Shown: in pieces, positions 1-8,476 of the stretch
Layout of the letters: each line of letters starts with the position of its first letter
How positions within the stretch are numbered: position 1 is the stretch's first letter
DNA from: Mycobacterium sp. E3251
Lineage (GTDB): Bacteria; Actinomycetota; Actinomycetes; Mycobacteriales; Mycobacteriaceae
Length of the DNA stretch: 64,000 nt
Direction of reading: 5' to 3'
Assembly: GCF_001666835.1 (NCBI RefSeq)
Contig: NZ_LZJF01000141.1
Coordinates: forward strand, 62,001 to 126,000
Program-made: the position numbers and the translations under genes
The notes under the pieces: model-generated
What the model was told of the DNA's origin: nothing
The model's database searches: none
Seen by the model: the letters and a program-made list of their open reading frames with translations, nothing else

Positions 1-544
1 GGGCATAATATTCGACGCCGGGCATCCCCAAGCGCACCGCGACGACATCGCTGAACTTGGCATTGTCGGCGGCCACGATCAGGTCGCACGCCCAAATCAG
101 CATCAGACCCGCGGAGATCGCGTTGCCCTGCACCTGGGCGATGGTGATTTTGCGTAAATCCCGCCAACGGCAGGTGTTTTGGAAGAAGTAGTGCCATTCC
201 TGCAGGTAGATCTTCTCCACGATCGGATCGCGCGTCCCGCCGTTGATCCGGAAGCTCGGAAGTTGGCTACGCTCCGCGATCGCCAGCTCTGAGCCCAAGT
301 CATGGCCCGCGGAGAAGTTCTTGCCGCGCGCCGCCAGGATCACCACGCGCACGGTGTCGTCGGCCTCGGCGCGCAGAAACGCCTCGTCGAGTTGGACCAG
401 CAGGCCGCGGCTTTGCGCGTTGTGGGCTTCCGGCCGGTTCAGCCATATCCGCGCGATGCGGCCCTCGTCGAGGGTTTCGTAGCTGACCAACTCGTCAGCT
501 TCGGCGTTGCCCGTCTGGGCACCGGTTTGCTCGGAAAGTGTCAT
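1..544 (-). CDS. Enoyl-CoA hydratase/isomerase family protein, 3' end cut off by the window
   Basis: This is the N-terminal 181 codons of a crotonase-fold protein; the rest lies before base 1. The reading starts MTLSEQTGAQTGNAEADE. It continues with the family signature IARIWLNRPEAHNAQS (about residues 30-45), then AARGKNFSAGHDLGSE (oxyanion-hole region) and QGNAISAGLMLIWACDLI, where the second oxyanion glycine is expected. The ATG is preceded by GAGGTGG at about 5 nt spacing. Crotonases act on the 2,3-position of acyl-CoA thioesters in the cytoplasm. The exact substrate cannot be told. It is separated from the next gene by a possible operator. It is not obviously part of the sterol cluster, which begins downstream. 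Confidence 0.85.
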   Translation of the reverse strand, partial: MTLSEQTGAQTGNAEADELVSYETLDEGRIARIWLNRPEAHNAQSRGLLVQLDEAFLRAEADDTVRVVILAARGKNFSAGHDLGSELAIAERSQLPSFRINGGTRDPIVEKIYLQEWHYFFQNTCRWRDLRKITIAQVQGNAISAGLMLIWACDLIVAADNAKFSDVVAVRLGMPGVEYYA

Positions 545-579
545 GCGGCCCACCTCACTTGTTGTCAGGTCCGACGTCG

Positions 580-603
580 TTACACATTACGGCCAGTGTG
601 TAA
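580..603. promoter_or_regulatory. Inverted repeat TTACACA-N10-TGTGTAA upstream of the enoyl-CoA hydratase
   Basis: Two perfect 7-bp arms are separated by 10 bp, 36 bp upstream of the hydratase start and just past the end of the convergent-side ABC permease gene. The spacing and symmetry resemble a TetR-type operator, but no regulator is visible here. It could equally be a chance dyad. Confidence 0.35.
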
Positions 604-608
604 GTGGG

Positions 609-1406
609 TCACCGGTGGGTGGGTGAGCCGTCCGGCCGCATGCCCAGCGGCAACAGACGGTGATCGCGGGTGAACGCCAGGCGGATCAGTCCCGGTGCGA
701 CGACGACGGTGGTGGCCGCCACCGAGCCCAGGATCAAGAACATCACGACGGCCTGGACCAGCACGGCCTGCACCGGGTGCACGCCGGCGAGGATGAGCCC
801 CGTCATGGCACCCGGGAGGAACACCAGCCCGGTGGCTTTGGTGGTTTCGATTTGCGGCGATATCGCCGACCGCAACGCGGTTCGCAGGTACGGGGAGGCG
901 GCCTGACGGGAGGGCTGCCCGAGGGCGAGCCTGGCCTCGACCTCGTCGCGCTTGTCGCGGAGCTCGTCGACCAGCCGCCGGGCCACCAACACCGTGGCGG
1001 TCATCGAGTTGCCGATCATCATCCCGGCGACCGGCACCAACGTCCGCGCCTGCAGGGGGAACACCCGCAGTCCGAAAATCACCCCGAGGGTGATCACGGC
1101 CGCGGCGGCGAACGCCGCGATCGTCAGCGGCGCGAGTCGCGGCACCTCAGGCGCCCGACGTCGGGCGAGATCCCCCGCGTAGGCCACCATGCCGGCCACC
1201 CACGCCCACGACCACCACAGGGAACGGCCGGGCTCGAACAGCAAGGTCAGGCCGCCGCCGACCAGCAGCAGCTGCGCCAGGGCGCGAGCCGCCGCCCATG
1301 CGAGCTGGCCCTGCAGCCCCAACCGCTGCCAGAGCGAGACCGCCGCTGCGACCGCCACCAGAATCAGCGACGCCGCCAGGCCCATCCAGCCGACCTGGCC
1401 GTTCAT
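609..1406 (-). CDS. ABC exporter permease, FetB/YbbM (UPF0014) family
   Basis: A 265-aa multi-pass membrane protein. The chosen ATG (MNGQVGWMGLAASL) overlaps the TGA of the ATPase gene by one base (TGATG), so the pair is translationally coupled. Hydrophobic segments follow at about residues 6-25, 35-55 and 60-80, with several more to the C-terminus. The family core is visible as VAGMMIGNSMTATVLVARRL and FLPGAMTGLILAG. FetB/YbbM proteins pair with an FetA/YbbL ATPase and in E. coli are linked to iron export and oxidative-stress resistance. The substrate in mycobacteria is not known to me. A longer in-frame extension upstream lies inside the ATPase gene and was not used. Confidence 0.85.
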   Translation of the reverse strand: MNGQVGWMGLAASLILVAVAAAVSLWQRLGLQGQLAWAAARALAQLLLVGGGLTLLFEPGRSLWWSWAWVAGMVAYAGDLARRRAPEVPRLAPLTIAAFAAAAVITLGVIFGLRVFPLQARTLVPVAGMMIGNSMTATVLVARRLVDELRDKRDEVEARLALGQPSRQAASPYLRTALRSAISPQIETTKATGLVFLPGAMTGLILAGVHPVQAVLVQAVVMFLILGSVAATTVVVAPGLIRLAFTRDHRLLPLGMRPDGSPTHR

Positions 1407-2053
1407 CACGCCGCCGACCCGACCGGGCCGAGCCCCAGGCTTCGGCCCCGCTCGATGTGCAGGACGCGGTCCGCGGCGCGTTCCACCTGCGCCGAATCGT
1501 GGGTGACCCACAGCGCGGGAATCCCGTCGGCCGCCAGGTCACGCACCGCACGCTCGATCACCCTGGCGGCTTCGGCGTCGACCGCGGAGGTGGGTTCGTC
1601 GAGGAGCAACACCTGCGGTCGGGCCATCAGCGTGCGGGCCAGGCACATTCGCTGCGCCTCCCCGCCGGACAAGGCGGTGGCGTCGCGGTCCAGCCAGGAT
1701 CCGGTCAAACCGACGCGGGACAGGGTGTCGCGCATCCGTCCGTCGGATGCGTCTGGATCGGCTGCCCGCAGGTTGTCGGCGACCGTCCCCGGAAACGGCG
1801 ACGGACGCTGGAAACACATGCCCACCCGGCGCCGCAACCACAGCGGATCGATGCCGGCGACGTCCTCGCCGCAGAACGACACCGTGCCGCTCGTCGGCAC
1901 CTCGAGCCGGTTGCACAGGCGAAGCAGGGTGGATTTGCCTGCGCCCGACGGCCCGAACACCGCCGTCACGCCCCGACCCGGGATGGCTGCCGTCAGGCCG
2001 TCCAGCGCCCGCACTCCGTGCCGCTCTACGACCACGTCGAGGAACTCGAACAT
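1406..2053 (-). CDS. ABC exporter ATP-binding protein, FetA/YbbL type
   Basis: A 215-aa ABC ATPase. It has Walker A GPSGAGKST (about residues 33-41), Q-loop region CFQRP, ABC signature LSGGEAQRMCLAR, Walker B VLLLDEPTS and the switch histidine in WVTHDS. The start chosen is the ATG at MFEFLDVVV, preceded by GTGAGGAC. Two in-frame upstream codons would add 10-11 residues without a better ribosome site. It is the cytoplasmic energy unit for the downstream permease, with which it overlaps. ABC half-transporters of this type form a two-gene operon, and that is what is seen. Confidence 0.88.
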   Translation of the reverse strand: MFEFLDVVVERHGVRALDGLTAAIPGRGVTAVFGPSGAGKSTLLRLCNRLEVPTSGTVSFCGEDVAGIDPLWLRRRVGMCFQRPSPFPGTVADNLRAADPDASDGRMRDTLSRVGLTGSWLDRDATALSGGEAQRMCLARTLMARPQVLLLDEPTSAVDAEAARVIERAVRDLAADGIPALWVTHDSAQVERAADRVLHIERGRSLGLGPVGSAA

Positions 2054-2099
2054 CAAGTCCTCACCCACCTGCTCATCCTGCATCACCTACAGTTATGTC

Positions 2100-2264
2100 A
2101 TGGCTACGAAATCTGACCCTGGCGAGATCGGCGACGTCGAACCGGTTGCCGACAGCACCGCGAGCCAGGCCAGGCGAGTCGTCGCGGCCTATGCGAACGA
2201 CGCCGACGAGTGCCGCGTCTTCCTGTCCATGCTCGGTATTGGGCCCGCAAAACTCGACGCGTAA
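2100..2264 (+). CDS. Small conserved protein (54 aa) immediately before otsA
   Basis: A 54-residue acidic protein beginning MATKSDPGEIGDVEPVADST. Its stop codon TAA is followed without a gap by the otsA ATG. The size and position match M. tuberculosis Rv3489, recalled as a small conserved hypothetical. The C-terminal half (ARRVVAAYANDADECRVFLSMLGI) looks like a short amphipathic helical region. No known domain was recognised. Direct abutment with otsA suggests co-transcription and perhaps translational coupling. Confidence 0.7.
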   Translation: MATKSDPGEIGDVEPVADSTASQARRVVAAYANDADECRVFLSMLGIGPAKLDA

Positions 2265-3743
2265 ATGGCACCCGGGGACGGGCACGACTCGAAAACACCC
2301 TTCGGGAATTCCGATTTTGTGGTGGTCGCCAACCGGCTGCCGGTAGATCAGGAACGGCTTCCCGACGGCACCACCGCATGGAAGCGCAGCCCCGGCGGCC
2401 TGGTGACGGCCCTGGAGCCGCTGCTCCGGCGCCGGCGGGGAGCGTGGGTCGGCTGGGCGGGCGTCGCCGAGGAAGAGACCGACTTCGATGACGAGCCCAT
2501 CGTCCAGGACGACCTGGAGCTGCGCCCGGTGCGGCTGAGCGCCGACGACATCGCCCAGTACTACGAGGGATTCTCGAACGCCACGCTGTGGCCGCTGTAC
2601 CACGACGTCATCGTCAAACCGATTTACCACCGTCAATGGTGGGACCGCTACGTCGAGGTCAATCGGCGCTTCGCCGCGGCCACCTCCCGCGCCGCCGCGG
2701 AGGGCGCGACCGTGTGGGTGCAGGACTACCAGCTGCAACTGGTGCCGGCGATGCTGCGGGAACTGCGGCCCGACCTGACCATCGGCTTTTTCCTGCACAT
2801 CCCGTTCCCGCCGGTGGAACTGTTCATGCAGCTGCCGTGGCGCACCGAGATCATCGAGGGCCTGCTCGGCGCGGACCTGGTGGGCTTCCACCTGACCGGG
2901 GGCGCCCAGAATTTCCTGTTCCTGTCGCGGCGACTGATCGGCGTGAACACCTCCCGAGGCTCGGTCGGCGTGCGCACACGGTACGGCGAGGTCGATCTCG
3001 GGTCGCGCGTCGTCCGGGTGGGCGCCTTCCCCATCTCCATCGATTCCGGCTCGCTCGACCAGGCCGCCCGCGACCGCGACATCAGGCGGCGCGCACGGGA
3101 GATTCGGACGGAGCTGGGCAACCCCCGCAAAGTGCTGCTCGGCGTCGACCGGCTCGACTACACCAAGGGCATCGATGTGCGGCTGAAGGCCTTCTCGGAA
3201 CTGCTTGCGGAGGGACGCGCGAAACGCGACGACACCGTTCTGGTGCAGCTCGCGACGCCGAGCCGCGAACGCGTGGAGAGTTACCAGATTCTGCGCAACG
3301 ACATCGAGCGCGAGGTGGGCCACATCAACGGCGAGTACGCCGAGGTCGGTCATCCGGTGGTGCACTACTTGCACCGTCCGGTCCCCCGCACCGAATTGAT
3401 CGCGTTCTTCGTGGCCGCCGACGTCATGCTGGTCACCCCGCTGCGCGACGGCATGAACCTGGTCGCCAAGGAGTACGTCGCCTGCCGCAGCGACCTCGGC
3501 GGTGCGCTGGTCCTGTCCGAATTCACCGGCGCCGCCGCCGAACTCCGGCAGGCCTATCTGGTCAACCCGCACGACCTCGAGGGCGTAAAGGACGCGATCG
3601 AAGCGGCGCTGAACCAGCCCGTCGAGGAGGGCCGGCGCCGGATGCGGTCGATGCGGCGGCAGGTCCTCGCCCACGACGTCGACCGCTGGGCGCGCTCATT
3701 CCTGGACGCATTGGCGGAGCCGCAGGCGCAGGACGCCAAGTAG
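2265..3743 (+). CDS. otsA: Alpha,alpha-trehalose-phosphate synthase (UDP/ADP-glucose-forming)
   Basis: A 492-aa GT20-family glycosyltransferase that joins a nucleotide-activated glucose to glucose-6-phosphate, giving trehalose-6-phosphate in the cytoplasm. Family landmarks are visible: VVVANRLPV at the N-terminus, [32 protein letters not shown] (sugar-nucleotide and acceptor pocket), [14 protein letters not shown] and the C-terminal [16 protein letters not shown] loop that binds the nucleotide sugar. The length agrees with the roughly 500-aa mycobacterial enzyme. The ATG directly follows the TAA of the small upstream gene. OtsA next to mce4 is the usual mycobacterial arrangement and is not itself part of sterol degradation. 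Confidence 0.97.
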   Translation: MAPGDGHDSKTPFGNSDFVVVANRLPVDQERLPDGTTAWKRSPGGLVTALEPLLRRRRGAWVGWAGVAEEETDFDDEPIVQDDLELRPVRLSADDIAQYYEGFSNATLWPLYHDVIVKPIYHRQWWDRYVEVNRRFAAATSRAAAEGATVWVQDYQLQLVPAMLRELRPDLTIGFFLHIPFPPVELFMQLPWRTEIIEGLLGADLVGFHLTGGAQNFLFLSRRLIGVNTSRGSVGVRTRYGEVDLGSRVVRVGAFPISIDSGSLDQAARDRDIRRRAREIRTELGNPRKVLLGVDRLDYTKGIDVRLKAFSELLAEGRAKRDDTVLVQLATPSRERVESYQILRNDIEREVGHINGEYAEVGHPVVHYLHRPVPRTELIAFFVAADVMLVTPLRDGMNLVAKEYVACRSDLGGALVLSEFTGAAAELRQAYLVNPHDLEGVKDAIEAALNQPVEEGRRRMRSMRRQVLAHDVDRWARSFLDALAEPQAQDAK

Positions 3744-3828
3744 GCCGCGCGAACCCATGGTGCTGCCGCGCAAACGCTGTGATACTCGGGGGATCGGTCC
3801 AGGGGAAGGTCCGAGAAGGGAGGGCACT

Positions 3829-4407
3829 GTGAAGCTCCGTCGCGGGTTGGCCGCTGGCGCAGGCATCTTCTCGGCAGTCGCCATCGGGATCGCGCTGGAT
3901 TCCGGTGACCCCGCGCACGCGATCGGACCGCCGCCGGATGGCAACTACAACTACAACGAGGCGGGGGTTTCCGGGGTGACCTGGACGATCTCGGCCCTGT
4001 GCGATCAGCCGTCCGGAACCCGGAACATGAACGACTACTCCGACCCGATCGTGTTCGCGATGAACTGCGCCCTGAACATCGTCAGCTCGACGAACGAGCG
4101 GATCAGCGCCGCGGACAAACTGCAGAACTTCAGCGGCAGGGCCCGGATGACCAGCATGCTGTGGACATTCAAAGTCGAGAAATCAGACGGGGTTTCGTGT
4201 CCGGGCGGCGGCACTGCACCGTCCACCGACACGTATGCGTTCAGCGACGAGAACATGAGCGGCACCCACACCAGCCTGCACGGCGCCGTCTGCGGGATGC
4301 AGCCGGAGATGAAGAAAACGCCGTTCTCCTTGGCCTTGGCCGGTCCGCCGCCCAGCCCGATCGAACGTTATCCGTTGTACTGCAACGGGATTGCGATGTG
4401 CTACTAG
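3829..4407 (+). CDS. Secreted conserved protein (Rv3491-like)
   Basis: A 192-aa protein read from a GTG preceded by a purine-rich ribosome site (GAGAAGGGAGGG). The N-terminus KLRRGLAAGAGIFSAVAIGI is a signal peptide with likely cleavage after DPAHA. The mature part has paired cysteines (LCDQPSG, MNCALN, VSCPGG, AVCGMQ, LYCNGIAMCY), which fits an oxidised extracytoplasmic fold. The length equals the 192 aa I recall for M. tuberculosis Rv3491. Function is unknown. Its TAG interlocks with the stop of the convergent Mce-associated gene (CTAG, 4-nt overlap), leaving no room for a separate terminator. Confidence 0.85.
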   Translation: MKLRRGLAAGAGIFSAVAIGIALDSGDPAHAIGPPPDGNYNYNEAGVSGVTWTISALCDQPSGTRNMNDYSDPIVFAMNCALNIVSSTNERISAADKLQNFSGRARMTSMLWTFKVEKSDGVSCPGGGTAPSTDTYAFSDENMSGTHTSLHGAVCGMQPEMKKTPFSLALAGPPPSPIERYPLYCNGIAMCY

Positions 4408-4895
4408 ATCGGCGTGATGTAGGCGATCAGCCATTGCTTGCCGATCTTCTTGAAGTCGACCCGCAGCCGGCTGCCGTCGTAGAGCGGCTGGCGTGTTTTA
4501 TCGGTCACGGTGCGGTTCATATAGACCATCAGCGATGCCGAATCACGCTTGGCGGACATCACTCCCACGCCCACGACGTTCGCCTGGACGACCACTTCGC
4601 GTTTCTTGGCCTCCGGAATGATCTGCGCGTTCGCGCTTTTCCGGAATTCCTGGCGATAGTCGGGGGTCAACAGCGGGTACGCGTCGCTGAGGCTGCGTTC
4701 CACCGTCTGATAGTCATAGGCGAAGACCTGGGGAATCTCCTTGGTAGCCAGGGCCGGTAGCACCGCCCGCGCCGCTTCCTCGCCGCGCGTCTGCACCCGC
4801 CCCCAGTAGAACCAGCCTGCCGCCGCGGACAACCCGACGAACACCAGAATCAGGAGGTAGCCCGCGACGATGAGCAGCCGGCGCCGCCACCGCAT
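4404..4895 (-). CDS. Mce-associated protein (Rv3492c-like)
   Basis: A 163-aa protein with a short basic N-terminus (MRWRRRL), one transmembrane helix at about residues 8-30 and a periplasmic domain. The ATG overlaps the TGA of the upstream Mce-associated gene (TGATG). It is the last gene of the mce4 operon. Mce-associated (Mas) proteins are structurally related to the VirB8/NTF2-like fold and are thought to stabilise or assist the Mce transporter. No enzyme motif is seen. Confidence 0.85.
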   Translation of the reverse strand: MRWRRRLLIVAGYLLILVFVGLSAAAGWFYWGRVQTRGEEAARAVLPALATKEIPQVFAYDYQTVERSLSDAYPLLTPDYRQEFRKSANAQIIPEAKKREVVVQANVVGVGVMSAKRDSASLMVYMNRTVTDKTRQPLYDGSRLRVDFKKIGKQWLIAYITPI

Positions 4896-5584
4896 CAATT
4901 ACCCCCGTTGGGGTACTTCAGGTCGTAGCCCGTCATCCGGCCCTGCTCGTCCTCGTGCACGATCACTCGCAGGCGATAGGGCATGGACGGTTTGTTCACG
5001 CCGTCGATGTCGGCGACTGTCACCCGCACCGAGACAAGCACGGACGCGTTGTCGGTTACGGTGTCAATTCCCTCGAGCGCGGCACCGTTGATGACCGCTT
5101 CCGACGTCGCGTTGGTGGAGCGGAAGATGCCCTTGAGGTTCTCGATGTTGTTGTTGGCGCCGAGCATGCCGCGCAGCGGTCCGCTGGTGCCGTTGAAGAA
5201 GCGGTTCACACTCTCGTCGATGTTGTCCTGCTTGTAGCTGAACATGTTGACCACCGTTTGCGTGGCGGTGTCGACGAACCGCTGGTCGCGCGCTTGCTGG
5301 GCGTTGGCGTGCCGCTGCTGGACGACGAGCACGGCCAAGCAGCCGGCCAGCGCGCCGATGGCCAACACCGCGGCCGCGAACGAAATCCATGCCACCAAGG
5401 CGCGGTGCGGCTGCCGCCGCGGTGGCGGCTTGAGGGATTTGAGCGTCTTGACGGACTTGGCCGGCTGCGCCGGCGCGGCTTCGACCTGCACCGTGGCGGC
5501 CTCGCTCGCCTCCCCTTTCGCGGGGCCGGCCGCGCGGGAGGCCCGGCGGCGAACGCGCGGATTGGTCATTGGCTCGACTGCCAC
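4895..5584 (-). CDS. Mce-associated protein (Rv3493c-like)
   Basis: A 229-aa protein. It has a proline- and lysine-rich cytoplasmic tail (about residues 1-60), a single membrane anchor (VAWISFAAAVLAIGALAG region, about 63-90) and an extracytoplasmic domain. The GTG start overlaps the TAG of mce4F by one base. An alternative ATG (MTNPRVRRR) lies five codons in. It belongs to the Mas class of accessory subunits encoded at the ends of mce operons. Its exact role in sterol uptake is not established from sequence. Confidence 0.85.
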   Translation of the reverse strand: MAVEPMTNPRVRRRASRAAGPAKGEASEAATVQVEAAPAQPAKSVKTLKSLKPPPRRQPHRALVAWISFAAAVLAIGALAGCLAVLVVQQRHANAQQARDQRFVDTATQTVVNMFSYKQDNIDESVNRFFNGTSGPLRGMLGANNNIENLKGIFRSTNATSEAVINGAALEGIDTVTDNASVLVSVRVTVADIDGVNKPSMPYRLRVIVHEDEQGRMTGYDLKYPNGGN

Positions 5585-7308
5585 TACATCGGCCTCGGAT
5601 CAAGCATCAGGTCCACCCAATTCTCGGCGCTGGACACGCCGCTAGCACCGGCCGCGAAAATACCAGTGCCACCGGCCGGGTCCCTAAATGCGCCCGTCTT
5701 CTCGTCATAGGTGGCATATGCGGGCCCACTGGCCTGCGGCTGCGGACCAGGTGGCGGCCCCCACGGCTTCTCAGGTCCCGGGCCCGCCGGCGGGGGATTG
5801 ATCCCTACTGGCGGAGCCGGCGGCGGCAGCCACTTGGGATATGGCAGCTGCGGTGGCACGGGCGGAACGCCGGGCGGCTGCCACGACGTGAACGGCGGTG
5901 GCGGCCCGTTGTCGTTGGGCGGCGGCGGATCGTATGCCGGCTGCTTGTTCGGCAACGGGCCCGGCCCCGGCGCCACCCCGGGCGGAGGCGGCCCGACGAT
6001 CGGCGTGCCCGGGTCGGGTTCGGCATCCGGCGGGATGTAGGGGAACTTGTTGGGCGGCAACACGTTCAGCCCGTTGGTCATCGGGGTGTCGTACGGCACG
6101 GGCGGACCACGCCACGGGTTGCGGCCGATGGGAACGTAGCCCTTGGGGTCACGGCAGAGCTGAACGGTCGGCGCCCGTTTGCCGGGGAATTCCTGGCACG
6201 GATAGTTGCGCGCGCCCCGCACGGTGCTCGGATCGTTCTGAGCCACCTTGCAGTACATGTCCCGCGGCAGCTCGCGCACCGTCTCGTCGGCCGGCGTGCG
6301 CATCAACGGCGGGGGCAGGAAGCCGACGGCGCACGGCGGCGGGTCGTTGAGGTCCAGCTTGAAGTCCAGCTTGGCGCCTTCGTCCTGCGGTGCGCCGCCG
6401 GCCGCCGTCGTGATCGCGGCGAACAGCGCCGGCAGCACGACCAGCAGCTGCTCTATCGACTTGTGGTAGATAACGCCCACCCGACCCAGGTTGGCCAGGC
6501 TGGCGGCCAGTGTCGGGAAGGACGGGCGGATGCCGGAGAACGCGGTGCTGGCTTCGTCGGTCGCGCCCGGGGCGGTAGCCAGCGTGTCGCGCAGCTGCGG
6601 GTCGGCCTGGCGCACCTCGGAGGTGAACCGCGCGAGCCCGTCGGACAGCGATTTGATGTCGGCGCCGGCGCGAATCTGAGACTGCAGGAACGGGCCGGCC
6701 TGGTCAATCAGCTGTGAGGCCTGCGGGTAGTTCGCGTTTGCCTCGTCCACCAGCAGCCGGGCGGACTCGAACAACCGGGCCAGCTCGGGTCCGGACCCGT
6801 TGGCCGCGATGAACGTCTCGTGCAAAACCTCGCGCAAACGGGTGTCGCCCAAGCTGTTGGTCAGGGCCTCCGCGCGTTTCAACAGGTCGGCGACGTCCTG
6901 ACCGATCCGGGTGTTTTGCCGCTCGATCCGAAACCCGTTGTGCAGCTTGGTCCCCGCCGGTGAGCTCGGTGGCACCAGGTCGATGTATTGCTCACCGACG
7001 GCCGACACGCTCTTGACGGTGGCGGTGACATTCGAAGGGATGGGCGTGCCGCTGTTCAGCCGCATCTCGGCGGTGACGCCATTGGGATTGAGTCCCACCG
7101 ATTCCACCCGGCCGACGGCGACGCCGCGGTAGGTGACGTTGGCGTTCTTGTACAAGCCACCGCCGGCGACGAAATCGGCCGTCCCCGCGTAGGTTCCGAG
7201 GCCGAACGTCGCAGGCAGCCGCAGGTAGAACATCGCCATCACAGTCAGTGTGACGGCGGTGATCACCGCGAATATCCACAGCTGGATCCTGGTTAGCCTG
7301 TCGTGCAT
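5584..7308 (-). CDS. mce4F: Mce4F, substrate-binding tube subunit of the Mce4 cholesterol importer
   Basis: A 574-aa MCE-family protein. An N-terminal membrane anchor (LWIFAVITAVTLTVMAMFYL) is followed by an MlaD-type MCE domain at about residues 35-115 (AGGGLYKNANVTYRGVAVGR). A helical region then leads into a long proline- and glycine-rich tail at about residues 440-545. The six Mce subunits assemble into a tube that carries lipid across the periplasm. The start chosen is MHDRLTRIQLW, 13 bp after the lprN stop; a 29-residue upstream extension runs back into lprN and was rejected. Length is close to the 564 aa recalled for M. tuberculosis. Confidence 0.93.
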   Translation of the reverse strand: MHDRLTRIQLWIFAVITAVTLTVMAMFYLRLPATFGLGTYAGTADFVAGGGLYKNANVTYRGVAVGRVESVGLNPNGVTAEMRLNSGTPIPSNVTATVKSVSAVGEQYIDLVPPSSPAGTKLHNGFRIERQNTRIGQDVADLLKRAEALTNSLGDTRLREVLHETFIAANGSGPELARLFESARLLVDEANANYPQASQLIDQAGPFLQSQIRAGADIKSLSDGLARFTSEVRQADPQLRDTLATAPGATDEASTAFSGIRPSFPTLAASLANLGRVGVIYHKSIEQLLVVLPALFAAITTAAGGAPQDEGAKLDFKLDLNDPPPCAVGFLPPPLMRTPADETVRELPRDMYCKVAQNDPSTVRGARNYPCQEFPGKRAPTVQLCRDPKGYVPIGRNPWRGPPVPYDTPMTNGLNVLPPNKFPYIPPDAEPDPGTPIVGPPPPGVAPGPGPLPNKQPAYDPPPPNDNGPPPPFTSWQPPGVPPVPPQLPYPKWLPPPAPPVGINPPPAGPGPEKPWGPPPGPQPQASGPAYATYDEKTGAFRDPAGGTGIFAAGASGVSSAENWVDLMLDPRPM

Positions 7309-7321
7309 CTGCGCCCGCCCC

Positions 7322-8476
7322 CTACTGTCCTGAACCGGTGCCAGGCGGAATCTTGAACGGGTCGGCCGCCTGTCCGGACAGGTTGGCCATTTCACCGACC
7401 AAAAAGTCGGGCGGATTCAGGATCTCGTTCATGTGGGCCATGTTCGGGTCGAAATACGCCGTGGTGAAGAAGGTTTCACCGAGCCGGCGCAGCGTGAGGT
7501 CGAAGGTGGTGAACACGTTGAGGTAGTCACCGCGCACCGCATTCTTGATGCCGAAGTTGGGGAAGGGGAACGTCAGCAAGAGCTGAAGCGACGTGACGAA
7601 GTTCTTCCGGTTGTCGGCGAGCGCCTTGGATGCGGCGTAGAGGTCTTTGAGGTCGGCGGCGAAGTCCACCTTGGTTTTCGCCAGCACATGCGAGGTCACC
7701 GTCGCCAGCTTCTTGAGCGCGGAGAACGCCTCGACGATATGGTCGCGGTTCTTGTTGAGCACCCGAATCGCGTCGGGCAGTGTGTCCAGCGCCCGGCCCA
7801 GGTTGTCCTTATCGCGCGCCAGGCTCGCCGAAAATCGGTTCAGGCCGTCGACCGCATCGATGATGTCGTTGACTTGCCGGTTGAGTCCGGCGGTCAGTTC
7901 CGCCAGCCGCGGCACCAGGTCGACGAACTGGTCTTGCCGACCCGCGACGGCCTGATAGGTCTCGTCGGTGATCTCTTCCAGGGCACCGACGTTGCCCTTG
8001 TTCACCACGACGCCGAGGGCCGACAGCACCTCCTCGGTGGTGGGATAGCGGCCGGTGTTGGACTCGGAGATTTTGGACCCGTCGGTCAGTTTGCCGACGG
8101 CCGGCTTGCCCTTGGGGCGCGCCAGGTCGATGTGCATCGAACCCAGCAGCGATGTCTGGGCGACGGTCGCTGTCGCATTGGCGGGCAGCGAAACATGCTT
8201 GTCCAGTGACAATTTCACTGCCGCGAAGAACGATCCATCGGACCGCTGCACGGCTTGAATGCCCGAGACGCTGCCGACGGTGACGTCGTCAACCATGACC
8301 GGAGAGTTCTGCGGCAGGGTCGCCACGTCGGGCAGATCGACGGTGATCGAGTAGGCGCCCCCGCCATGGCCCGCCGTGCCGGGCATCGCCAGCGAGTTCA
8401 GACCGTTGAATTGACAGCCGGCCAGCAGAGCGCTTCCCGCAGCTAAAGCGCTGCCGCGCAACCATATTCGGTTCAC
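7322..8476 (-). CDS. lprN: Mce4E lipoprotein (LprN) of the Mce4 cholesterol importer
   Basis: A 384-aa MCE-family lipoprotein. The signal peptide ends in a lipobox, LLAGC, with the acylated cysteine at about residue 21. The MCE domain (about residues 40-125) carries NSPVMVDDVTVGSVSGI. The C-terminal half is helical. The start is GTG and follows the mce4D stop with no gap (TGAGTG). Across mce operons the E gene is the lipoprotein position, and this copy conforms. It is the membrane-tethered member of the heterohexameric tube. Confidence 0.94.
   Translation of the reverse strand: MNRIWLRGSALAAGSALLAGCQFNGLNSLAMPGTAGHGGGAYSITVDLPDVATLPQNSPVMVDDVTVGSVSGIQAVQRSDGSFFAAVKLSLDKHVSLPANATATVAQTSLLGSMHIDLARPKGKPAVGKLTDGSKISESNTGRYPTTEEVLSALGVVVNKGNVGALEEITDETYQAVAGRQDQFVDLVPRLAELTAGLNRQVNDIIDAVDGLNRFSASLARDKDNLGRALDTLPDAIRVLNKNRDHIVEAFSALKKLATVTSHVLAKTKVDFAADLKDLYAASKALADNRKNFVTSLQLLLTFPFPNFGIKNAVRGDYLNVFTTFDLTLRRLGETFFTTAYFDPNMAHMNEILNPPDFLVGEMANLSGQAADPFKIPPGTGSGQ

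Noticed and set aside
660..2264. A 534-codon plus-strand frame over the ABC transporter genes
   Set aside because: Only the last 54 codons match a plausible gene; the remainder is antisense to the permease and ATPase.
2073..3674. A 533-codon open frame opposite otsA
   Set aside because: It is antisense to a well-conserved GT20 enzyme, has shadow composition and shows no domain.
7309..7395. A 29-residue N-terminal extension of Mce4F
   Set aside because: It lies inside the end of lprN and would put a charged stretch before the membrane anchor; the internal ATG fits the family length.
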